From assembly GCA_030340625.1 (NCBI GenBank), contig JAOPHQ010005154.1:112357-176356 (forward strand): DNA of 64,000 nucleotides. Direction: 5' to 3'. This document shows, one piece after another, positions 1 through 8,082 of the stretch. The notes below the pieces were generated by a model. It searched no databases. It was not told the origin of the DNA and was given only the letters and a program-made list of their open reading frames with translations. The first letter of the stretch is position 1. Every line of letters begins with the position of its first letter. The position numbers and the translations under genes were made by a program. This stretch comes from Merluccius polli (lineage: Eukaryota > Chordata > Actinopteri > Gadiformes > Merlucciidae).

Positions 1-274
1 TCCATGCACGCACTCAGTCGTGGAAAGAGCGATAGGGCAGCTCAAAAGCCGGTGGCGCTGCCTTGACCGGAGCGGGGGGATGCTGCTCTATCACCCTGAA
101 AAGGTGTGCCGCATTGTGCAGGCATGTGGGGTTCTGCACAATATTGCGCACAGGCACGGCGTGCCATTACGCGAGGTAATGGCCCTCCCAGACGATCCAG
201 ACCCCGGACCAAACAATGCGCAGCCCAATGCAGAAGCCATTCGAACTCGGCAGCAGTTAATAGCAAGAATATAA
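1..274 (+). pseudogene. PIF/Harbinger transposase (HARBI1-like), C-terminal fragment cut by window start
   Basis: This is the open C-terminal end of a DDE transposase of the HARBI1/PIF-Harbinger type. The frame enters from outside the window and ends at a TAA at 272-274. The stretch THSVVERAIGQLKSRWRCLD followed by 'VCRIVQACGVLHNIAHRHG' is the conserved C-terminal block of the DDE_Tnp_4 family, in which the acidic residue of VVER lies at or near the third catalytic position (family knowledge). Most of the protein lies to the left, so activity cannot be judged. Harbinger elements also encode a Myb/SANT-like protein; a candidate lies antisense at 6161-6364, with a foldback and a gypsy element in between. 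I am confident of the family and unsure whether the full gene is intact. Confidence 0.85.
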
Positions 275-519
275 AAAAGGTAAACGGAGACAACATTAAT
301 TTTTTAACTAGTTCTTTTAATGTTTCATTAATGTCTTTTAAGGCCAGTTATTTGTTGCAGGTTGGAATTAATATCATTAATGCCCTTGATTCTCTTCCTT
401 TCTCCATTATCTCCTTTCTCCTCCTAAAAAACCGCACTACTGCAGGCCTATTTATACTAATTAGCATATTAAATGAGGGAGGAGACAGGGCGGAGAGTCG
501 GGCTCGTGCATGTGCGCTC

Positions 520-935
520 AATAGAGCGTAACAGTGACCGCCCCTTTTTAACAGCTCCGGTGCCGGAAGTAAATTTCCCATGCATTTATCTCGTCCACTT
601 TTCGTATAATCCTTATAAACAGAGTATTAAGACTTGAACCAAGCCGATCGTTCGTTGTGGTAGTCGTGACCATATTATGTTTGATTCGGGATGAGTAGTT
701 CCTCACTCGGTCAACAAAATAAAGTACCTTTGGCTTTTCTTCCGTTTTCCAAATTCTTTTTATGCCCGAATCAAACATAATATGGTCACGACTACCACAA
801 CGAACGATTGGCTTGGTTAAAGGCTTAATACACTTTTTATAAGGATTATACGAAAAGTGGACGAGATAAATGCATGGGAAATTTACTTCCGGCACCGGAG
901 CTGTTAAAAAGGGGCGGTCACTGTTACGCTCTATT
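520..935. mobile_element. Foldback (long inverted-repeat) MITE, 416 bp
   Basis: Two arms of about 170 bp (520-690 and 765-935) are reverse complements with few mismatches, around a loop of roughly 72 bp. The outer ends read aatagagcg and cgctctatt, and pairing stops just outside them. The element lies between the Harbinger transposase end and the gypsy LTR element. Each arm contains short antisense ORFs, but none resembles a known protein. No clear target-site duplication was found, so the class (Harbinger MITE or foldback type) is undecided. Confidence 0.85.
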
Positions 936-1184
936 TCACGTCAATTGGGATGTACAAAGAGAATCTGCGCGAAATTGTGCTTACACAAGGATTGATACAT
1001 CCGGATTTATTTGTGCGCAGCAGCTTTCCAGATTTTGGCGTCCGCAAAGTTTTAGTAAGAAATCCACGCAAGTCTTAGTACATGAGGCCCCAGGTCACCC
1101 TAGTCTTCAGAGAAATTCACATCAGACACTAGAGGGCGTATTTTGTGCGTGTTAGTCTAATCTCGAAACGGACATGGTTTTACG

Positions 1185-1412
1185 CCTGTTACCCACTGCA
1201 TTCAACCGTCAACGGAAGACGGAAGGCGTGTCTGACGGATGGGGTGTCGTTCTGATTGGCTGACGGATCCATTTTGGCCTGAAAAGATAAAATGTTCTCA
1301 ACTTCTCAACGCAACGAACGGAGCCGACTTGACTGAAGGAGCCACAATGCATTGCGGCTCAGCCCCATTCAAAGTCAATGGGATGCGTTGACGAACGCAT
1401 CCAGTGGGCAAG
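1185..1412. repeat. Possible small inverted-repeat element
   Basis: The left side (1185-1213) contains cccactgcat and cgtcaacg; the right side (1384-1412) contains gcgttgacg and atccagtggg, which are imperfect reverse complements. The spacing and the terminal motif resemble short fish MITEs, but pairing is imperfect and no target duplication is clear. Confidence 0.35.
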
Positions 1413-1559
1413 AGGGGTTAGAGGAGACTAAACCAGTTTGCAGGATGAAAGGCTCCATTATAACCGACACACAGAATTAGTTTTATTAATTATTATTATT
1501 AGTATTAATGATAATGTATGATACATTTACACTTATTACGCCAGATAGGCCTTCAGTAC

Positions 1560-1908
1560 TGTGGCGATCGCGGCCAGGTGTGGCGATCACGGCCATGCCC
1601 CCTATGGGCGCAAGGGGTTCTGGGGGTGCAACCTGGTGGGGTTTGGACTATATCGGCGCCCCAGAATCCCTGTGGGGTCGGTTGGGGAGTACTGATTGTG
1701 TGTCATTGTGTGTGTGTTTCCATGTATGCAGTGTTTTGTTATGACCGTGAGTGAGGGTGTTCGTTATGATCGTCAGGTGTGCTGTGTTTCTGTCTGTGTG
1801 GGTGTGTTCAAATAAAGGCAACTCCCGGGGTCGTGCGGTGTATGGGGCACGGGAGTTGCGTAACCTAAACCTGGGCTCCTGTCTCACTCCTTCCTTGCCG
1901 TCGCCACA
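1560..1908 (+). repeat. 5' LTR of gypsy element
   Basis: It begins TGTGGCGATCG and ends GTCGCCACA, short terminal inverted repeats with TG...CA ends. An AATAAA signal lies at 1811-1816. It differs from the 3' LTR by only a handful of substitutions and small indels (by eye), the largest within the first 30 bp and near 1678. Confidence 0.93.
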
Positions 1909-1910
1909 TT

Positions 1911-1928
1911 TGGTGTCAGAAGTGGGAT
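1911..1928 (+). other. Primer-binding site (tRNA-Leu-like)
   Basis: Two bases after the LTR end, TGGTGTCAGAAGTGGGAT is complementary to the CCA end expected of a vertebrate leucine tRNA (matched from memory; the isoacceptor is uncertain). Position directly inside the 5' LTR is diagnostic of a minus-strand primer site. Confidence 0.7.
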
Positions 1929-1935
1929 AAGGAAC

Positions 1936-2883
1936 ATGGAGAAGCGGACTTTCCCCGAGTGGGGATTGCCTATGGCAACGCGTCCCAAGGAGGAGGAGAC
2001 GGAGGCATGGCCCGGCGTTGCGGCTCCTGGCGTGTCGCCGGGCGCGACGGGCGCGACCGGCCCCCCAGTGGCCGATGGGGGTATTGCGCGGTTGGCCGGA
2101 GTCCACCGTCCCCAGGGAGCCCGGCTGCCCAAGTACTCCGGGGCGACGCCGCTGGAACCCTACCTGGCGCAGTTCCGGATTGCCGCGCTGCATTACGGCT
2201 GGGATGAGGACGAGTCCGCCACCCAGCTTGCCCTGGCATTGGAGGGGTCGGCGGTGCAGGTCCTTATGGACCTGGGGCCAGCAGCCCAGCGGGACCTCCA
2301 GGCCTTGACCCGGGCGTTGGACCTGCGGTTCGGCCAGCGGGTGGCCGCTGACCACAGCCGGGAATTGCTGGCGGGGCGCCGCCGCCAGGAGGGGGAACGC
2401 TTGGGGGCTTACGCAGCGGACGTGCTGTTGCACGCCCAGCGGGGGTACCCCGCCTACCCTGCTGCGGTTAGGGAGGACCTGGCCCTGCACGCCTTCCTGC
2501 GGGGACTTGCCCCGCCACGGCTAGGGCAGCACGTCCGCCTTACCAGGCCCCCGACCCTCGGGGCTGCGCTGGACGAGGCGGAGCGGGCGGAACAGGAGCT
2601 GTCCGACCACCCCAGCCTGCAGCCGCCCGGTGCCTCCCGGCCTCGCGTCCGGCAGGCGGTCCCTTGCGAGCCGGAGGAAGACGGGGAGGAGGTTTGCCAG
2701 GCCTGGACTCCAACAAAGCGTCCCCGGCAGCGGCCGCCACCCCCCGACCGACGTGCCTCCGGAGGTGACCGGCGCTGTTTCCGGTGCGGTGAACCGGGCC
2801 ATCTGGCCCGTGACTGCCCTGCCCCGGCACCACGGGCTAGACCCCTTCGGCCGGCGGGAAACTGCGGTGGAGTGGCCCAGTGA
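1936..2883 (+). CDS. Gypsy gag polyprotein
   Basis: This is an intact 315-codon reading frame that starts seven bases after the primer site and ends at the TGA at 2881-2883. The N-terminus is Ala/Gly/Pro rich. A helical retrotransposon-gag capsid-like region covers roughly residues 55-210 (KYSGATPLEPYLAQF at its start). A single CCHC zinc knuckle, CFRCGEPGHLARDC, lies near residue 283 and would bind the element's RNA. The protein would form the virus-like particle in the cytoplasm. The pol frame begins at the gag stop in the -1 phase, so pol would need a frameshift or reinitiation. No frame damage is visible, in contrast to pol. Confidence 0.88.
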   Translation: MEKRTFPEWGLPMATRPKEEETEAWPGVAAPGVSPGATGATGPPVADGGIARLAGVHRPQGARLPKYSGATPLEPYLAQFRIAALHYGWDEDESATQLALALEGSAVQVLMDLGPAAQRDLQALTRALDLRFGQRVAADHSRELLAGRRRQEGERLGAYAADVLLHAQRGYPAYPAAVREDLALHAFLRGLAPPRLGQHVRLTRPPTLGAALDEAERAEQELSDHPSLQPPGASRPRVRQAVPCEPEEDGEEVCQAWTPTKRPRQRPPPPDRRASGGDRRCFRCGEPGHLARDCPAPAPRARPLRPAGNCGGVAQ

Positions 2884-5653
2884 GGGGACCACCACTCCGT
2901 ACGCTTTCCCCTCTCCATGGTCGGTGCGCTCTGGTTGGCAGGCCTGCCCGCGCCAGGGGCCTCTACCTCCACTGCAAGCTCAACGGCCGACCTTGCCAGG
3001 CCTTGGTGGACACGGGGTCGACCATCTCCCTGGTGCGCCCGGGGGTTCTTCCGGGCACCACCGGCGCACTCTCTGGGGGGTGGACGGCGACCAGTGGTCG
3101 CCTGACGACCGTGACGGGGCAGGAGGCCGGGATGAGGGGGAGGAAGCAGCTGGTCGTCCAGGTGGGTGACCAGGAGCTGGTGCATGGGTTTTGGCTCGCC
3201 GACATCCGGGACCCATGCATCATCGGCCTGGACCTGCTGATCCGCTGGGGTGTCAGTGTGGACGTGGCTGGTGCAGCCATCACTATCGGCGCCGAGACCG
3301 TGGCTCTCCAGTCTGGGCGGGGAGAACCCAGGGGCTCTGGCGGCCGGCCGAGCAATCGCCGGGTTACGGACCGGGTGCCCCGGCCGCGGCCTGGCTGTAA
3401 GAGCGGGCCGGTAACCGCCGCCTCCCCTTCCCCTGAGACCGTCCAGGCCGTCCGCGCGCTCTGGGAGCGCAGTGGGGCTGGCCTCGAAGCGCAGCAGAGC
3501 GAACAGCTGCGGCTGGTCCTCGAGGACTACGGGGACATTTTTGCTGCTGGGGATGAGGACTGCCGGCGGACCGGGCTGGTGCAGCATGCCATCGACACCG
3601 GCTCTGCTCGGCCCATCCGCCTGCGGCCCCATCGACTAGCCCTGGCCAAACGCCAGGCGGCTGACGACAAGGTCCGCAAGATGGCTGCCGCGGGGGTGAT
3701 CGAGCCCTCATCCAGTCCCTGGGCGGCTCCGGCCGTCCTGGTGAAGAAGAAGGACGGCAGCTGGAGGTTCTGCGTGGACTACCGGCGCCTCAACGAGGTC
3801 ACGCGGAAGGACTCGTACCCGCTCCCTCGCATTGACGACGCCCTGGACTACATCGGGGGGTCTAGCTGGTTCAGCTCCCTGGACCTACGTAGCGGCTACT
3901 GGCAGGTGGAGCTGGACCCCGAGGCCAGACCAAAGACGGCGTTCACCATCGGGCAGGGGTTGTGGCAGTTTCGTGTCATGCCATTCGGACTGTGCAACGC
4001 GCCGGCTACGTTCGAGCGGATGATGGAGATGGTACTGGCAGACATTCCCCGGAGTCGTTGTGTGGTGTACTTGGACGACTTGCTGGTCCATGCCCGCGAC
4101 TTCAGCGGGGCGCTGGCGAACCTGCGGGAGGTTCTTGCCGCCATCCGCCGGGCCGGGTTGCGGCTGAACCCTGCCAAGTGTTCCCTGCTGACCCGGGAAA
4201 CGCTGTTCTTGGGACACGTGGTGAGCGAGCGGGGCGTAGCCACGAACCCGGCCAAGGCGGCACCAGTCCGGGACTGGCCAACGCCCACCGACGCCGGCGA
4301 ACTGCGGAGTTTCCTGGGTCTGGCGGGGTACTACCGCCGGTTCGTCCGGGACTTCGCCACGATCGCCAGCCCTTTCCACCGCCTGACCGAGGCGGGTAGG
4401 CCGTACGTCTGGGACGACGCCTGCGCCACGGCCTTCGCCCGACTCCAGGCGGTCCTCACCGAGGCTCCGGTCCTGGCGTACCCCGACGCGGGTCGGCCCT
4501 TCATCGTCGACACCGATGCCAGCAACGTGGGGGTGGGTGCGGTCCTCTCCCAAGGGGGGGGGGGATGGGGAGCATGCGGTGGCCTACTTCAGCCGCACGC
4601 TTAGTCGGGCGGAGCGCAATTACTGCGTGACCCGACGGGAGCTGCTGGCTGTGGTTCTGGCCGTGCGGCATTTCAAACCATACCTGCATGGAAAGCGCTT
4701 CCTGGTCCGCACCGACCACGCGTCCCTCACCTGGCTCCTCAGTTTTAAGAACCCTGAGGGCCAGGTGGCTCGTTGGCTGGAGGCGCTGCAGGAATTTGAC
4801 TTTGAGATCCAGCATCGGGCAGGACGCCTCCACAGCAACGCCGACGCGCTTTCCCGACGGCCCTGTGCAGCCCTGGAGTGTCGCTACTGCCGGTGGCAGG
4901 AGGAGCGGGCCGACGAGCCTCCGGTGGTGGCGGCTGTCCAGGCCAGTCCAGGGGCTGTCCAGACCGCTGGTGATGCTGAGGGGTGGCTGCCGCTGTCGGC
5001 GCGCCAGTTGGAGCAGCAGCAGCGGGCCGACGAGACCTTGGCGGCGGTGAGGGACTGGCTGGAGGCGGGGCGGCGCCCCAGCTGGCCGGAGGTGTCGGCG
5101 CGGGGGGCTGAGGTGAAGGCCTACCACTCCCAATGGGGTTGCTTCCAGCTCCACGACGGGGTGGTCTACCGCCGGTGGCAGGAGCCCCGGGGTAAGGGCG
5201 ACATCCTCCAGCTGTTGGTTCCCCGTGTGCTTCGTCCCCAGGTACTGCAGCTGGTCCACGGCTCGGTGGGAGCGGGGCAGGGTGTGGGTGTACTGCCCCG
5301 TGCGAAAGAGGGGGGTCTGCCCTAAGCTGCGGAGCCACTGGCAGGGGCCTGGGGAGATCCTTGGAGTAGTGTCCGAGGTCGTCTACCGACTGCGGATGCC
5401 GGGACGGGGCCGGGTGGTAGTGCTGCATCGGGACAGGCTCTCGCCGTACCGCCCCCTCGCCCCCGCTGTTGCGGAGGACGAGGGGGCCGGAACGGGGGGC
5501 CCCCCGGCCCCTGCTGGCTCCCCTGCCCCTGACGGGGCCGCTGGCCCCGCGGTTGCCACTCCCGGAAGGATCCAGCGGCCTACCCGGCGGCGCCGGCCGC
5601 CCGAACACTTGAGGGACTATGTGTCGGGTGAGGGGGCCGTCGGGGACGACTGA
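2880..5653 (+). pseudogene. Gypsy pol: protease, reverse transcriptase, RNase H and integrase remnant (broken)
   Basis: The first frame (2880-4604) carries an aspartic protease with DTGSTISLV, then a reverse transcriptase with FCVDYRRLN, MPFGLCNAPATF and the catalytic box YLDDLLVHA, then the start of RNase H (FIVDTDASNVGVGAVLSQ). A G run at about 4551-4563 breaks the frame. RNase H continues in the +1 frame to about 4860 (TDHASLTWLL, then NADALSRR). The integrase zinc region begins near 5230 (VLQLVHGSVGAG) but jumps directly to the integrase C-terminus (WQGPGEILGVV, LSPYRP) near 5275. The catalytic DDE core of roughly 200 residues is therefore deleted. The remaining tail (5225-5653) is in another frame. 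The product could not integrate by itself. Confidence 0.9.
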
Positions 5654-5671
5654 CCCCTCAGGGGGGGGCTG

Positions 5672-6025
5672 TGTGGCGATCGCGGATCCCAGGGTGGCGA
5701 TCACGGCCATGCCCCCTATGGGTGCAAGGGGTTCTGGGGGTGCAACCTGGTGGGGTTTGGACTATATCGGCGCCCCAGAATCCCTGTGGGGTTGGTGGTT
5801 GGGGAGTACTGATTGTGTGTCATTGTGTGTGTGTTCTCATGTATGCAGTGTTTTGTTATGACCGTGAGTGAGGGTGTTCGTTATGATCGTCAGGTGTGCT
5901 GTGTTTCTGTCTGTGTGGGCGTGTTCAAATAAAGGCAACTCCCGGGGTCGTGCGGTGTATGGGGCACGGGAGTTACGTAACCTAAACCTGGGCTCCTGTC
6001 TCACTCCTTCCTTGCCGTCGCCACA
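5672..6025 (+). repeat. 3' LTR of gypsy element, with preceding purine tract
   Basis: This 354-bp LTR matches the 5' LTR almost base for base and ends GTCGCCACA at 6025. The polypurine tract that primes plus-strand synthesis is the aggggggggc run at 5660-5669. AATAAA lies at 5928-5933. The flanking gtac at 6026-6029 matches that at 1556-1559. Confidence 0.93.
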
Positions 6026-6160
6026 GTACAATAACAATATTGGACATAGTAGATTTGGAATGAGCAGTGATATTTCGGCTCACGGGGCTCAGGTCTCGGT
6101 CGTGCGTCCGCTCAGCAATAGCATTACGCGCTTCAACTTTCAAGCGCTTCCATAAATTCT

Positions 6161-6364
6161 TTAAATGTGCCGCTGCTCGGTCTTCTGCTGAGATCTACTG
6201 TTAAATGTGTTTGAGAGATCATCCCAAACAGACTTTCTTCGGAGCGTGGTGGTGGTGTCTTTCCTCGCGTCTTCCACCGTTTCCTCTTCCACAACACCTC
6301 GAATGCAGTACAATAAATATAACTTCTGCTCCTCGTTATAGTTCTCTATCCGAGACATGTTCAT
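6161..6364 (-). pseudogene. Myb/SANT-like ORF, possible second Harbinger protein (fragment)
   Basis: A 67-codon minus-strand frame starts MSRIENYNEEQKLYLLY and continues with KSVWDDLSNTFNSR. The spacing of the aromatic residues and the WDDL..TFN ending resemble the Myb/SANT-like trihelix domains encoded by PIF/Harbinger transposons and related host proteins. The frame stops soon afterwards, so it is truncated or frameshifted. It faces the transposase end at 1-274 (convergent). With the foldback and gypsy insertions removed, the two would lie about 1.2 kb apart, which fits a single two-gene Harbinger element. The assignment rests on weak similarity. Confidence 0.45.
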
Positions 6365-6409
6365 CCTAACTACCCTCTCCAGGGGTGCAACTACCCAGTG
6401 TCAGGGGGG

Positions 6410-6545
6410 TATGCAGCAACAGTTTTGGCGCCCCCCATAAACATTACGTGGTGCGCGGTTGTTGACGGGGGGGGGGTGCTGCGCGATTGTTGACGGGGGC
6501 GCCCCCCTGGTGCGGCGCCCCTATGCGCCGCATACAGCGCATACC
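6410..6545 (+). repeat. G-rich 'gcgcgattgttgac' dispersed repeat
   Basis: Two copies of a unit gcgcg(g/a)ttgttgacggggg, separated by poly-G, are followed by a GC-rich tail. The same unit recurs at about 17.9-18.4 kb and 36.0-36.1 kb, with a related form at 40.5 kb, so this is one dispersed repeat family. Confidence 0.6.
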
Positions 6546-7242
6546 CACTTTTTCCGCCACTGACCCTCTCCTTCTCCGAGAATTTATAGGCGTGGAATTA
6601 CCCTAATTACTCGCATATTAATTCGTCTTCAATTAATTAATCACGTTTGCATGCACACCAAGAGAAATCAATGACAAGTAATTGATTGATTGACGTAGGT
6701 GAGGGCAGATTCAGATTCCAGACTCAGATTTCCACAAAAAGTAGGCTAGACTATTTCAGAATATATTTCAACATTATTTGCGTTTTATTATATTAAAGTT
6801 CACTTTACATTCCCATTAAGTTTTTGTTGGTAATTATAGCACAAAATGCATCCAACATTAAGTTAAGACTGCGTCTGCTGGAGTATAACGAGAAATCAGA
6901 GTAGGCCTACTTCCAGTTTAACCCGAGTTTAACTAGGAATCAGCTGAACCTGTGTCGGTCAGTACACAGCAATCAGGTTTAACTTTGTGCGCAGCTGCGT
7001 GTTAAACTCCAAAACCTCCGGTTTCCGGAGTACGGTTTTAAACCGCAGCACAGCTAACGCAATGCTAACTGACAGAGCAATTGCCCCATGAAGCCTAAGA
7101 CAGACTCACAGTAAAGAAGTTATCAAAATTACGGTAAAATAACGTAACAAACAAAAATAACGATGTACAATGAAGGTGGAAGATATAGAGGTGGTGGGGG
7201 GGTGGGGGTAAAAAGCCAAACAACGTCAATTATAGTTAGACG
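6546..7242. other. AT-rich intergenic stretch, nothing recognised
   Basis: There is no coding frame of note and no recognisable repeat apart from a short G-rich run near 7190-7207. It lies between the gypsy/Harbinger nest and a SINE. Confidence 0.6.
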
Positions 7243-7456
7243 ACAGTGGCTCAGGAGGTATAGCAGGTTGCCTATTAATCGCAAGGTTGCTGGTTCAATC
7301 CCCAGCTACTCCTGACTAAGTGTTAAGGTGTCCCTAACTGCTGGATGTCGCCTTGCATGGTTGACACCTCCATCAGTGTGTGAATGTGCAATAATTGTAA
7401 AAACGCTTTGAGTGGCCTCTAGTCTGAAAAGCGCTCTATAAATCAAGTCCATTTAT
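7243..7456 (+). mobile_element. tRNA-derived SINE
   Basis: The head has a type-2 pol III promoter: an A-box-like TGGCTCAGGAGG near 7247 and a B box GGTTCAATCCC at 7292-7302. The 3' tail, with gtctgaaaagcgctctataa, is the tail typical of a widespread fish SINE family. A second, more decayed copy is at 45391-45584 inside tagap. Confidence 0.8.
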
Positions 7457-7617
7457 GGTTACATTTATTTTTCAGCCAAGGAGCCATCCTTTCACTCTTT
7501 TACCAGCACAAAACACTTTTGGGAGGGAAAAAAATGACGGCGTAATAAACTTGTAGTTGCCTATCCTGATTTTATTTCATCTTGTTCATGTGATATTCAG
7601 ATTTAAAACATTTTATT

Positions 7618-8082
7618 TGTTATGGCCAGTCAAGGAGGTCAGGACCCAGTTGCAGAGTTCAATAAAAAAAGGTTTATTTAACAAAAGGCGTATCTCTCGA
7701 GGAAAAGTAGCAACGAAAAAGGCAAACTAAAAATCTCCATAGACATGGGAAAAGGCTCAAGAACGAAAGTACAACAGAAAAATAGTGACAAGGCACCAAA
7801 ACTCACTGATACAAAAAAACGATCACTGGAGGGTTTTAACGCAAGGCGAGCAGCTGGAGACACACGGTGCACTGGCTTGATGCTGAAAAGCAAAGTAATC
7901 ATCCGGCACCAGAGACAAAGGGTAAGTGGTTTAAGAAGCCAGCCAATCTGGGCAGAACGAGCTGCAGGTGTGCCAGGTGCCCTGTGCTCCAGGAGATCGC
8001 CCCGCCCCTTGGTGCACACTCTGCATGACAGGGAGAGAGATGTCAGTCACAACACAACACCACAAAATTCAGGACCACAACA
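7618..8082 (-). repeat. 3' LTR of chromovirus
   Basis: The LTR is 465 bp; on the + strand it begins TGTTATGGCC and ends CCACAACA. The minus strand has AATAAA (complement of 7673-7678). The copy of the self-priming segment is at 7897-7907. A minus-strand polypurine tract (gaggggaggg) lies just inside at about 8086-8095. Confidence 0.92.

Larger units (their letters stand above)
1560..6025 (+). mobile_element. Ty3/gypsy LTR retrotransposon, internally deleted
   Basis: The element has a complete frame: 5' LTR 1560-1908, primer site 1911-1928, gag 1936-2883, protease-RT-RNase H-integrase remnant 2880-5653, a purine tract at about 5660-5670 and a 3' LTR 5672-6025. The flanks share gtac (1556-1559 and 6026-6029). 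If the last A is counted as flank, agtac is shared as a 5-bp duplication. The order protease-RT-RNase H-integrase is that of Ty3/gypsy. There is no chromodomain after the integrase tail, so it is not a chromovirus. A frameshift in a G run near 4551-4563 and loss of the integrase catalytic core make it non-autonomous. Confidence 0.93.

Noticed and set aside
42..296. Minus-strand frame opposite the Harbinger transposase
   Set aside because: It is the complement of a strongly conserved coding frame and resembles nothing.
2454..3632. Long minus-strand frame across gypsy gag/pol
   Set aside because: It arises from GC-rich coding sequence on the other strand; it is Pro/Arg-rich with no domain.
4745..5710. 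Pro-rich minus-strand frame over the gypsy integrase region
   Set aside because: Antisense shadow with low complexity and no domain.
7200..7300. Functional tRNA gene at the SINE head
   Set aside because: The A/B boxes fit, but the cloverleaf is degenerate and the SINE tail follows directly.
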